Below are positions 18,114 through 26,826 of a DNA stretch of 43,787 nucleotides, in pieces. The number at the start of each line of letters is the position of its first letter. Position 1 is the first letter of the stretch. The stretch lies in NCBI GenBank assembly GCA_035529075.1, contig DATKXK010000002.1:1-43787 (forward strand). Reading direction: 5' to 3'. The notes under the pieces are model-generated. The model ran no database searches, was not told where the DNA came from, and saw only the letters and a program-made list of their open reading frames with translations. Both the position numbers and the translations under genes were made by a program. The stretch is from Acidobacteriota bacterium. GTDB taxonomy: Bacteria > Zixibacteria > MSB-5A5 > GN15 > FEB-12.

Positions 18114-18179
18114 TTTCAATTTGTATTCTGCGGTCTGATCGTGTAAATTGGTCGCGATCCGTATGACATCGGGAGACCT

Positions 18180-19370
18180 ATGGACAGCGCGCTGATATCT
18201 TCACCGGCCGGGATTCTGGCGATCCTTGCAGCCGTAACGTCGCTCTTCTTTTTCCTCGAAAAGAAGACCGGCTGGACGCTGTTCAACTACTTTCCACCCT
18301 TGCTGTTCATCTACCTGGTGCCGGTGGGGCTTTCCAACTCAGGGCTGATTCCCAGCAGTGCGCCGGTCTATGATTTCATGGGCGACAACGTGCTGCCGAT
18401 GTTCCTGGTAATCATGTTGCTGAAGGTCGACCTCCTGGCCACCGTCAGGGTGATGGGTAAGGGAATCTTCGTGATGCTGATGGGAACGCTCGGGGTGATG
18501 GTGGGGGCTCCGATCGCGTACTTTCTGGTCAGCCACGGCCTCGGCCCGGAAGCCTGGAAGGCGTTCGGAGCACTGGCCGGAAGCTGGATCGGCGGCACCG
18601 GCAACATGCTGGCCGTCGGACAGATGGTAGATCTCGACGAAAGCTCCGTGGAGTTCGGGTACGCCGTTATCGCGGATAACGCCGTGTATCTGATCTGGCT
18701 GCCCATAATGCTCGGTTCGAAGAACCTGGCGCGGTGGTTTCACCGGTTCACCAGGGTGTCATCGCAGCGGCTTGAGCGGATGGAGCGCGCGGCCAAAGAG
18801 TTGACCGTCGACAAGGGCCCCATGGAAATGAGGCACTTCCTGTACCTGATCTTCATCGGTTTTGCCGTCACCGTTTTGTGCATCTTTCTGTCCGGACACA
18901 TCGAGCCGGTCAGAACCTCTTCAGGGCAGATAATTGTGTCGGCCAACACGTATAAGATCCTGCTCGTGACCGTCTTCGGAGTAGGGCTGTCCTTTACCGG
19001 GGCCAGCAGGATCCCCGGATCGCATGCCTTTTCCATGGCGCTTGTTTACCTGTTCGTGGCGCGGATGGGAGCCAAGGCCGACCTGAGCGGCCTGGACGCC
19101 TCGGTTCTCTGGTTTCTTCTCGGTGCCTACATCTGGATTTTCATTCACGGTGGCGTGCTGCTGGGAGCGGCAAGGCTCTTTCGCGTTGACGTTCACACGG
19201 CGGCCATATCGTCAGCAGCCAACATCGGCGGCGCGGCATCGGCGCCGATTGTGGCCGCATATCATAAACCGGCCCTGGTCCCGGTGTCCGTCCTGATGGC
19301 CCTGCTGGGCTACGCCATCGGCAATCCCGCAGCTTACGCCGCCGCCCTCTTATGCCGCTGGGTAGGGTAA
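18180..19370 (+). CDS. DUF819-family integral membrane protein
   Basis: The 396-residue protein is mostly hydrophobic, with about eleven predicted membrane spans. It matches the DUF819 (YjcL-like) family: FNYFPPLLFIYLVPVGLSN, the glycine-rich AGSWIGGTGNMLAVGQ and, near the C-terminus, AANIGGAASAPIVAAYH. These two glycine-rich re-entrant-like segments recall secondary transporters, but no substrate is known. GGGAGACCT precedes ATG 18180. It is divergent from the RIS/winged-helix gene, a pairing that would fit local regulation but is not proof of it. It converges with pcm, 18 nt between stops. Confidence 0.9.
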   Translation: MDSALISSPAGILAILAAVTSLFFFLEKKTGWTLFNYFPPLLFIYLVPVGLSNSGLIPSSAPVYDFMGDNVLPMFLVIMLLKVDLLATVRVMGKGIFVMLMGTLGVMVGAPIAYFLVSHGLGPEAWKAFGALAGSWIGGTGNMLAVGQMVDLDESSVEFGYAVIADNAVYLIWLPIMLGSKNLARWFHRFTRVSSQRLERMERAAKELTVDKGPMEMRHFLYLIFIGFAVTVLCIFLSGHIEPVRTSSGQIIVSANTYKILLVTVFGVGLSFTGASRIPGSHAFSMALVYLFVARMGAKADLSGLDASVLWFLLGAYIWIFIHGGVLLGAARLFRVDVHTAAISSAANIGGAASAPIVAAYHKPALVPVSVLMALLGYAIGNPAAYAAALLCRWVG

Positions 19371-19388
19371 GAATCTTTTGCCGCCCGG

Positions 19389-20054
19389 TTATTCTTCCAC
19401 CTGGCCGCGCATCGGCACGAATCGCACGTCGTACAAGAAGTGCTTCGTGATGCCTTCCGGTGTTCGGCAGATCAGGTACAACTCCTGGCAGTAGCTATTG
19501 CCGGCCGACAGGGGGATGACCAGCCGGCCGGACGGCGCCAGTTGCTCGGTCAGCATGGCGGGTACCTGCGGGGCGGCGGCCGTGACGATAATGCCGTCGT
19601 AGGGGGCGTGCTCCGGCCAGCCGCCCGAACCGTCACTGAGCCTGGCAGTGATATTCCCATAACCCAGACGGTCCAGCAGTTCACAGGCCCGGTCGTGTAA
19701 TTCCGGGATGACCTCGACCGTGAACACTTCGCGGACGATTTCCGCCAGAACCGCCGATTGGTAGCCGGAGCCCGTGCCGACTTCAAGTACCCGGCTGTTT
19801 GCGCTCAGGTTCAGATGTTCCGTCATCGAGCCGACGATATAGGGCTGCGAGATGGTCTGTTCGTGACCGATCGGCAGGGGGCAGTCCTGGTAGGCCTCAT
19901 CGATGTATTCAGGCGGGACAAAGAGGTGCCGGGGAACCGTGCGCATGGCGGCAAGCACCGCCGAGTCTCGCACGCCTCGCCGGGCTATCTGCTCATCTAC
20001 CATGCGGAGGCGCCGGGAGATGAAAGCTGCCTCATGTGAGTTCTCGTCTGACAC
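19389..20054 (-). CDS. pcm: Protein-L-isoaspartate O-methyltransferase
   Basis: The enzyme transfers a methyl group from S-adenosylmethionine to isoaspartyl residues in damaged proteins, starting their repair. Family motifs are complete: RVPRHLFVPPEYIDEAYQD, the TISQPYIVGSMTE substrate loop, and the SAM-binding EVGTGSGYQSAVLA. I place the start at GTG 20054 (221 residues, close to the usual 208-220). The frame opens further upstream to an ATG at 20159, but that route translates through two hairpins, one a clear terminator of the preceding gene. ATG 20003 is the other possible start; neither has a good ribosome site. Confidence 0.88.
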   Translation of the reverse strand: MSDENSHEAAFISRRLRMVDEQIARRGVRDSAVLAAMRTVPRHLFVPPEYIDEAYQDCPLPIGHEQTISQPYIVGSMTEHLNLSANSRVLEVGTGSGYQSAVLAEIVREVFTVEVIPELHDRACELLDRLGYGNITARLSDGSGGWPEHAPYDGIIVTAAAPQVPAMLTEQLAPSGRLVIPLSAGNSYCQELYLICRTPEGITKHFLYDVRFVPMRGQVEE

Positions 20055-20074
20055 TGCCGTTGCCGGAACATAGG

Positions 20075-20092
20075 AAAAACCCCCCGCGGGGG
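20075..20092 (-). terminator. Second terminator-like hairpin before pcm
   Basis: On the minus strand a CCCC/GGGG stem with a CGCG loop is followed by GGTTTTTCC. It lies 20 nt before the preferred pcm start and about 25 nt beyond the stronger terminator. It could be a backup terminator or an attenuator for pcm. Confidence 0.35.
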
Positions 20093-20116
20093 CATCGACT
20101 TTTGTTGACCGTCCGC

Positions 20117-20146
20117 AAAAAAAAGGACCGATCACGCGATCGGCCC
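20117..20146 (-). terminator. Strong rho-independent terminator of the dockerin subtilase gene
   Basis: On the minus strand a 9-bp stem (GGGCCGATC, loop GCGT, GATCGGTCC) is followed by eight T. One G-U wobble pairs only in the minus-strand RNA, which fixes the direction. It begins 31 nt after the stop at 20178. Confidence 0.88.
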
Positions 20147-20177
20147 TCTTTCTGTGCAAAATTCTGCCTTCTCGGAA

Positions 20178-23100
20178 TCACTGGCAGCAGGGATCAGGCC
20201 CGTCTATAAACAGGAATCCGATGAGGTACGTAACATCCCCGATGTCAACCAACTCGTCGCAGTCCACCGATCCCGCCTCATACGGCACGGGTTCGGGACC
20301 GTCCACGAACAGATACCCGATCAGGTACGTCAGATCGCCGATATCCGGGCCCTCCCGGTTACCGTCGACGTCGCCGCAAGTAAACGTATGGTACCCGAAG
20401 CTGAAGGGCTGGCTGTACTCAGTGGAGAACCCGGCCGAGTCAAAAGCCTTCGCCCGCCACCAGTACGTCCTGCCCTCTTCCAGGGCGGAGGGCGGAAGCA
20501 CCTTCACTGTATCCCAGATATAGCCCTGGAAAGTCGAGAAATCGACGAAGTCAGGCCGGTTCGATACGTGCAGGTAGTAGTACTCGGGGGATTCCTCGTG
20601 CGGCGCCGGCTGATCGGGCCGCCAGATGATTGACACCGAGTCGGTATCCAGGACGGCATCATTCTCAGGCAGGACGAGCGTAGGCAGGGCCGGAGCCTCC
20701 GTGTCGATAACAAACGTGGCTCCGGACGAGAAGGCTGAGAAATTGTCCGCCAGGTCAAAGCGCTGGACGCGCCAGAACCAGCGGCCGTCGTCCGTCGGGT
20801 CCGGTAACTCCATGCTGAAACTGCTTATCGAGTCATACTGGAACACACCGGCCACGAAATCCGGATCCTGCGAGAGCTGCAACAGGGCGAACTCGGGAGC
20901 GTCGCCGAACGGCCCCGTGACCGACTCGCTGAAGGCAAAGGTGAATATCTTCGTCTTTACGTACACGTCGCTGGGCCAGTCGGCGATCGGATCGGCGGGC
21001 GCCTGGTTATCCACGACGATTTCCCGTGGGCTGAGCTGCAGCGATGACGAGTCGCCCTCCACGTACCGGCGTACCGCCCAGAAGTACGTGTCGTCCGCCA
21101 GCGAGTCGGCCTGGGGCATCGCGAACGTGGTGCCCGGGATCCCCGTATATAAGCGCACCGGGCTGCTCATCTGGGCATTCGTTGCAATATACAGATTGTA
21201 AGAGACGGAAGGTTCGCTCGACCACTCGAAGGTGTGGACGCGCTGCCCCGTGTAAACCACCGGCTCCGGTGACACCAGGGTCGGTGGAAAGACACCATTT
21301 TCGGCAACGATCGGGAATACGACCGTATCTGCCGCGTCGCCGGAGCTTTCCGCTACCAGCGTGACGTGATTGACGGCCATGTCCGGAACTTCCGGAGGAA
21401 CCGATACGGTAAAGCCTACAACCGTGTTCGTCAGCGAGGCAAGCGGTACATCCTGTGAGGGTGGCATAAAGGACCAACCCAGTTCGTCGTCGGGCGTGAC
21501 GGTGATGACGTCCGTAGCGTTCCCCTCGTTGCCCACCGTGGTCTCAAACCAGTACGAGTCGGGTGAAGTCACGGTATCTTCCGGGGGTGTCGTCAGGCTG
21601 ACCACATAAACGGCGCTGGCGGATACGGTGACCGTACCCTGGTCGACCGCCTGGGGGCTTGTCAGGCTGGCGGTATGGCAGGTTACGTGAGTCTCCAGAC
21701 CGGCCGGAGCGTCCCCGGGGACGTCGGCCAGCAGAACAAAGTAGGCGGAGTCATACGGGTTCAGGTAAACCACCGTGTCAACGGTCGACTGCAGCCAGAG
21801 GGAATCATCGTTGATCTGGACCTGCAGCGAGTCAAACATTTCGCCGACGTTTGACACCCAGAACTCCACCGTGGCGGGAGTACCCGGGTCGGCCGAGACG
21901 TCGCCGCCGGGGTAGGCCGCCACGGCCCTCAGGTTGCCCGGGGTGTACGACGAGTCGGGAGTAAAGATCAGTGAATATGACTGCGGCCCGTACGGGACGT
22001 TGTACCCTCTGACCGCGGCTTTCCACAGGCCGGCCACAGGGTTGACCACCTCGACCGTCTCAACATTGTTTAAGTGGTCTTCGCCTCTGGTGGCCGGCGC
22101 ACTCGGGCTGGAGGGGTTAAGCACCCAGGGCTGCCTTTCGGAGTCGAAAGGATCAATTAGAATCAGGTCGAGATCGTTTTTCAACGCCTGGCTGGAACTG
22201 GCTATGCCGCCCGGGTCATCCCACACCAGCGTGACCTTCAGCACCTCGGCGCTGCCGGTAACGGTAATGTCATAAACGTCCGTTTCACCCGTGGACATCT
22301 CATCCTGAACCCACGACGGTTCGCCGATACCCATCTTGGTAGCGGCCCCGACCGCATTCACCTTGCCGTTCCCGTAGGAGTAGTCCGGCCCGGTGTTGCC
22401 AAGGTCGATGGCCGTGTTGATGAGAATGCCACGGACGGTCGAAGACAGCAGCGCGCCGCCGCCGATCTCACGGTTGTACTGCTCCTGGAGGAGGGCGACG
22501 ACACCGGCCACGGCCGGACACGACATCGAGGTGCCGCTCATGGTGGTGTAGCCGGAGGTCAGTCGACAACTGGTAATATTGTACCCCGGGCCGACGACGT
22601 CGGGCTTGATGCGGCCGTCATCGGTCGGACCCCAGGAGGAAAAGCTCGTCATGGCATCGCTGAAGGACGTAATGGCTCCGATAGTGATGACATTCTTGGC
22701 CGACGGCAGCGCCGTTACCGTGTTGTATTCCCACCCGATGGAACCGCAATAGTCGGAGCCGTGGGATCGCTGGTTGCCGGCGGACCAGCAGATAGTGATG
22801 GGAGCTCCGGCGGCCCCTCGGACGAGGTTGTCGATCGTCGTGTTCACGCTGAAGTAGTTGCCGAGCATGCTTGCGCAGTTTGACGGTGACACCGGATCCA
22901 CGCCGTAGCCCCAGGAATTTGTTGACACGGAGGCCCCGTACGCACTGATAACGGCAGCATACTCGCTGGACATTTCCGAGGACGAGCTCCACCAGAGCTG
23001 GGTGGCCAGTTCCGCACCGGGAGCCATCCCACGGTACAATCCGGCCGACTGCTCGCCGGTGCCCATGACCGTCCCCGCCACGTGCGTGGCGTGCGTTGCA

Positions 23101-23885
23101 AGCCCGGCGTTATCCATTGAATGCACCCGGCGCGTGCCGAGGTCAGGGTGTGACTGGTCGGCCCGCCCGCCGTCCCACTCGGCCACGACTATGCCGGAAC
23201 CGGTCAGGCTGAACGGCGGCTCCTGGACAATATCCGCGCCGGTGTTCAGGCGGGCCGAGTTGTTGAACTCCACCGGGTACGGCATGGCCTGCTCAATCCA
23301 GACGACGGCATCCAGCTCCGAGAATCGATAGTACATCATCTCATCGGCGACTAGGTCTATTACGCCGCTGAAAGGCACCGTACCGATGACTTCAGCGCCG
23401 AAATCCCGTTCAAATGTGCTCGCCCAGTCATCGATGTCTTCATCGGGGTGAATAACGATGGCGAACTGGACCCGGTCGTCCCCGCGGCGGGCCCACTCGG
23501 CAATGCCCAGTTCGGTAATCATTGGAGAAATCTTGTACTCGGGCTTCAAGGGACCGACGAATCGTATCCCGAAATCTTCCATCGTTTCCTGTGTGACGGC
23601 TTTGTTGAGTCTGGCCGTGTACGCGAAGTTGGGTACAAAGTCAAGCAACTCGATGCCTCTGCCGGAGAGTTGGTATTTCCGGGAGTCAGTAACCGGGCCC
23701 TCAAACTGGACAAGGATATGCTTACCTTCCAGTGCCGCGGCCGCCGACGGTACGCCGCGCATGGGGGCGGGCACTATATCACCGGTCAGCAGTTTGATTG
23801 TGTATTCCGAATCCGCAGCAGCGGCGGACGTCGCCAATACCAACACAAGAAGGGCTGTAAGTAATCTGCCTGGAGAAATTTGCAT
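20178..23885 (-). CDS. Secreted subtilisin-like serine protease with dockerin-like C-terminus
   Basis: This is a 1235-residue S8 protease with a signal peptide (MQISPGRLLTALLVLVLATS). The catalytic triad is complete: Asp238 in VVAEWDGGRADQ, His268 in ATHVAGTVMG and Ser453 in SGTSMSCPAVAG, with the oxyanion region WSAGNQRSHG between. Residues 120-220 are probably the propeptide. After the catalytic domain comes a jelly-roll-like domain (VLKVTLVWDDPGG), then several fibronectin-III/CARDB-like beta domains with SYNLYIATN and YWWRAKAFDSAG. The last 65 residues are two dockerin-like repeats (DIGDLTYLIGYLFVDG and DIGDVTYLIGFLFIDG) with Ca-binding DVDGN-type loops. Unlike its neighbours it has no Por-type tail. 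It has its own strong promoter and terminator, so it is a single-gene unit. Confidence 0.93.
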   Translation of the reverse strand: MQISPGRLLTALLVLVLATSAAAADSEYTIKLLTGDIVPAPMRGVPSAAAALEGKHILVQFEGPVTDSRKYQLSGRGIELLDFVPNFAYTARLNKAVTQETMEDFGIRFVGPLKPEYKISPMITELGIAEWARRGDDRVQFAIVIHPDEDIDDWASTFERDFGAEVIGTVPFSGVIDLVADEMMYYRFSELDAVVWIEQAMPYPVEFNNSARLNTGADIVQEPPFSLTGSGIVVAEWDGGRADQSHPDLGTRRVHSMDNAGLATHATHVAGTVMGTGEQSAGLYRGMAPGAELATQLWWSSSSEMSSEYAAVISAYGASVSTNSWGYGVDPVSPSNCASMLGNYFSVNTTIDNLVRGAAGAPITICWSAGNQRSHGSDYCGSIGWEYNTVTALPSAKNVITIGAITSFSDAMTSFSSWGPTDDGRIKPDVVGPGYNITSCRLTSGYTTMSGTSMSCPAVAGVVALLQEQYNREIGGGALLSSTVRGILINTAIDLGNTGPDYSYGNGKVNAVGAATKMGIGEPSWVQDEMSTGETDVYDITVTGSAEVLKVTLVWDDPGGIASSSQALKNDLDLILIDPFDSERQPWVLNPSSPSAPATRGEDHLNNVETVEVVNPVAGLWKAAVRGYNVPYGPQSYSLIFTPDSSYTPGNLRAVAAYPGGDVSADPGTPATVEFWVSNVGEMFDSLQVQINDDSLWLQSTVDTVVYLNPYDSAYFVLLADVPGDAPAGLETHVTCHTASLTSPQAVDQGTVTVSASAVYVVSLTTPPEDTVTSPDSYWFETTVGNEGNATDVITVTPDDELGWSFMPPSQDVPLASLTNTVVGFTVSVPPEVPDMAVNHVTLVAESSGDAADTVVFPIVAENGVFPPTLVSPEPVVYTGQRVHTFEWSSEPSVSYNLYIATNAQMSSPVRLYTGIPGTTFAMPQADSLADDTYFWAVRRYVEGDSSSLQLSPREIVVDNQAPADPIADWPSDVYVKTKIFTFAFSESVTGPFGDAPEFALLQLSQDPDFVAGVFQYDSISSFSMELPDPTDDGRWFWRVQRFDLADNFSAFSSGATFVIDTEAPALPTLVLPENDAVLDTDSVSIIWRPDQPAPHEESPEYYYLHVSNRPDFVDFSTFQGYIWDTVKVLPPSALEEGRTYWWRAKAFDSAGFSTEYSQPFSFGYHTFTCGDVDGNREGPDIGDLTYLIGYLFVDGPEPVPYEAGSVDCDELVDIGDVTYLIGFLFIDGPDPCCQ

Positions 23886-24024
23886 CGCACTCCTCAGAGT
23901 TGTCGCAAAGTTATTTCCATGTTTACTCGAACGGTGAAGGGTACCGCCAGTACACGGCTGCCTTTTCTCATTGCCTTAACCGCCGATAAGCCTGAAACGT
24001 TCCCGAATCAGCGGTCATCACATT

Positions 24025-24052
24025 AGTATAACAGCTTTTTGGCTTTTGTCAA
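24025..24052 (-). promoter_or_regulatory. Near-consensus sigma-70 promoter for the dockerin subtilase
   Basis: On the minus strand a perfect TTGACA (24052-24047), a 16-nt spacer and TATACT (24030-24025) lie about 133 nt before the start at 23885. The rest of the 23886-24217 gap holds no gene that I can support. Confidence 0.65.
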
Positions 24053-24192
24053 ACACTATCCTGTTGTTGTGCCTACCATTACGGACACGCCGCCAATGGC
24101 GCTTCATATCCCGCGTTGCGAACTCAACCCTGTATGTATCGGCTGCTTTGACCCGGCCATGAAGGTTTCGATATGTGAGGACGAGTATAGCG

Positions 24193-24208
24193 GGCCGGAG
24201 CCCCGGCC
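24193..24208 (-). terminator. GC hairpin after the beta-helix gene
   Basis: A perfect GGCCGG/CCGGCC stem with a 4-nt loop lies 10 nt beyond the stop at 24218. No T run follows, so it may only stabilise the 3' end. Confidence 0.25.
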
Positions 24209-24217
24209 GTTCGGTGC

Positions 24218-26788
24218 TTACTTCAGCAGCAGCATTTTGTGCGTCGCTGAAAATTCACCGGCTGTCAGCCGTGAAATGTAGGTGCCGCTCGCGACCGGGC
24301 TGCCCCCGTCGTCGGTACCATCCCACGTGACCGTGTGAACCCCGGCCGGGAAGCGCCGGTGCCTGAGCGTTCGTACTCTCCGGCCCAGGACGTTGTAGAC
24401 AAGGAGATCAACGTCAGCCGCGCGCGGCAGCGAAAAACGAATAGTGGTGGCCGGGTTGAACGGATTGGGGAAGTTCTGCGACAGGTTGTACGTGACCGGA
24501 TGCCCGCTTTCGTCCTCGTTTACGGACGTGACATCGGTGACCGGGAGGTTCTCCGAGAACTCCGACGTGTTATTGTCGGAGTCGACAGCCACCGCGCTCA
24601 CCGTATCGCCTTCGGCCAGACCGGCCGGCGTGACTCGGAAGGAACCATCCGGGCCCGCCAAGGCGCTTCCGACCAGGCTGACACCTTCGCCCCGATTGGA
24701 CGGATCCGGCGCCACGAGGTAGACGTCGACCCGGCCGTCCGGCGGCGCACCAAAGCCCGCGATCTCGTCGGCGGAAGCGCTGGTTATAACCGGGGGAGTG
24801 ACGCCGTCCTGCGCACCGTCGCGGACCGCAATAGCGAGGCTGTCGTTTTCAAACGTGCTGTTGTACCGGACCAGGTTGGAACGGCATGATTGCCCGCTGA
24901 TCACGATACCGTGAGCGCCGTTCATGGCCACCAGGTTGCCTGATTCCGGCCCGCCGCCCCCGATGTCGTTGTCCGCGGCAGCGGCGAAAAGCCCGATGCC
25001 ATGGCCGATGTTTTCGACCCGCGAGTCGCCGTCAACGCTGGTGCCGATGAAATTGCCGATGATTCGGTTGAACGAAGTGCCCGGCCCGAATATGTGCACG
25101 CCGCGCCCCAGGCTGGTCGAGAAGCTGCCCACCCCGTTGCCGGAGATGATATTGCGCTGCCCGGTCGTTTCGCCGCCGATCGTGTTGTGGGCAGCTCCGT
25201 GACCGATAACGACGCCGGCGCTGCCGTTGCGCAGAGCCCGTGTGCCGGTGAGATCGAGGCCGATATAGTTGCCGCTGACAACATTGGAGGCCGTACCCGG
25301 GTCGCTGATCAGCACACCGCACCCGAACGGGAAGATGTCGCCGCGATTGCCGGAGATCAGGTTGCCGTCATCCGACGTCAAGCCGCCAATCACGTTACCA
25401 CTGGCGGCGTCGCGAATCATTACACCGGTCCCGTTCGGCAGGGAACTCGTGCCGTAGACGTTGACGCCGATAAAGTTGCCTGTCACGCGGTTGTTGTTGC
25501 TGCCGGCTCCCGTGATGCAGACTCCGGCGCTCACGTTGCCGGATATAACGTTCCCGCTGCCGACTTCAGGACCGCCGATAACGTTGTTGCTGGCGCCCGA
25601 GTCGACTCTCACCCCGTGGCCGGCGTTGACACCGTTACCGAGCGGACTAACTCCGTTGATACCGACACCGATGTAGCTGCCGCTAACGATGTTTCCGGCA
25701 GTGCCTCGCCCGCGAATAAGGATGCCGTCGCCGAGGTTACCGGAGACCACGTTGACCTCCTCCGAGGTCGTCCCGCCGATGACGTTCTCCGTGGAACCGT
25801 CCGCAATGCAAATGCCCGCTCTTCCGTTGCCGATGGCGTGTCGCCCCGAAAGGTCCACTCCGATTCTGTTGCCTGACACCGCGTTTCCGTGTGCCCCCAC
25901 GATGCTGATCCCGTTACCGCCGTTCAGGGAGATCAGGTTGCCTCCGGCCGTCAACTCGGAGCCGATCCGGTTCTCGTCGGCATTGCCCTCGATCAATATA
26001 CCGTCTTTGGCATTGCCCGGACCGAGCGAGGCGGTAACATCCGGGCCGATAGTGTTTGACGTCACTGTATTGTCGAAAGCACCGCCGGACAGGATAAGGC
26101 CGCAGTCCTCGTTGCCTGAGATGACATTACCGTCAATCAGGTTGTCATGCGCGCTTGCCGACAGGTACACGCCGTTGCGGTTCGGCCGAACCGTCGTGCC
26201 GTTTTCGGCCAGACCGATATAATTGCCTTTGATCCGGTTTCCGGCAGCCGCCGTACCGATAATGGCGATGGCCGCGCTGCCGGTAACGTCCTGGCCGTTG
26301 GAAATCAGGATGTTCCTGTCAGCATCGGTCTCGCCCCCGATAACGTTGTCCGCGCCCTCGATCAGGACACCGTGATGCCGCGACCGGCGGATTGTCAGCC
26401 CGGCGATGCGGTTGCCGTTCGACAGGACGTGAAACAGGTGCGAGGCGAAGGGGGTATCGGTGCCGTCGACGGCCGGAAACGAGCCGTCACCCCTGACGAC
26501 CGTGCTGTCGCCGGTGCAGACCAGGGGGCCGAGCGAGACGTAGATGGGGGAGACCGCCCCCGGTATCACCACGGTGTCGGGTCCGGCCAGCGCACTTGCC
26601 TCCTCGAGCGCCGACCGCAGCGTGCAACGAGAGACCGACGGGTCTGAATCGTTCGAGCATACGCCGTCCCCGGGCACGACGTCGTGGCTGTCACCGGCGT
26701 CATCGACCGCAAAAGTGGCCGCACGGGCCGGCGGTCCAAGGAACGCCAGGATTATGAGCACCGTGAAGATGGGAGATTTGACGCTCAT
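24218..26788 (-). CDS. Exported parallel beta-helix protein with CSLREA-like start and Por-type tail
   Basis: The 856-residue protein begins with a signal peptide (MSVKSPIFTVLIILAFLG). Residues 25-80 resemble the CSLREA domain (FAVDDAGDSHD, then CTLRSALEEASAL), a known N-terminal marker of surface beta-helix proteins. Residues 100-680 are right-handed beta-helix coils made of repeated short units such as NVISGN, NRIGVD and VIGG, of the NosD/pectate-lyase-like type. No lyase active site was identified. The end is a Por/FlgD-like tail: SQNFPNPFNPATTIRFSLP, then VTWDGTDDGG and a final KMLLLK. AAGGTGA precedes the start. It lies 38 nt downstream of the beta-propeller gene and is probably the third gene of that operon. 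It is likely an adhesin or glycan-binding surface protein. Confidence 0.88.
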   Translation of the reverse strand: MSVKSPIFTVLIILAFLGPPARAATFAVDDAGDSHDVVPGDGVCSNDSDPSVSRCTLRSALEEASALAGPDTVVIPGAVSPIYVSLGPLVCTGDSTVVRGDGSFPAVDGTDTPFASHLFHVLSNGNRIAGLTIRRSRHHGVLIEGADNVIGGETDADRNILISNGQDVTGSAAIAIIGTAAAGNRIKGNYIGLAENGTTVRPNRNGVYLSASAHDNLIDGNVISGNEDCGLILSGGAFDNTVTSNTIGPDVTASLGPGNAKDGILIEGNADENRIGSELTAGGNLISLNGGNGISIVGAHGNAVSGNRIGVDLSGRHAIGNGRAGICIADGSTENVIGGTTSEEVNVVSGNLGDGILIRGRGTAGNIVSGSYIGVGINGVSPLGNGVNAGHGVRVDSGASNNVIGGPEVGSGNVISGNVSAGVCITGAGSNNNRVTGNFIGVNVYGTSSLPNGTGVMIRDAASGNVIGGLTSDDGNLISGNRGDIFPFGCGVLISDPGTASNVVSGNYIGLDLTGTRALRNGSAGVVIGHGAAHNTIGGETTGQRNIISGNGVGSFSTSLGRGVHIFGPGTSFNRIIGNFIGTSVDGDSRVENIGHGIGLFAAAADNDIGGGGPESGNLVAMNGAHGIVISGQSCRSNLVRYNSTFENDSLAIAVRDGAQDGVTPPVITSASADEIAGFGAPPDGRVDVYLVAPDPSNRGEGVSLVGSALAGPDGSFRVTPAGLAEGDTVSAVAVDSDNNTSEFSENLPVTDVTSVNEDESGHPVTYNLSQNFPNPFNPATTIRFSLPRAADVDLLVYNVLGRRVRTLRHRRFPAGVHTVTWDGTDDGGSPVASGTYISRLTAGEFSATHKMLLLK

Positions 26789-26826
26789 GATGTCTCACCT
26801 TGCCTGCCGGAATCGGGGCGACTGCT

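Noticed and set aside
20055-20159. N-terminal extension of pcm to ATG 20159
   Set aside because: It would translate through the strong terminator at 20117-20146 and gives residues unlike any methyltransferase N-terminus.
24900-26350. Dense short repeats within the beta-helix gene
   Set aside because: They are coils of the beta-helix protein rather than a nucleotide-level repeat family.
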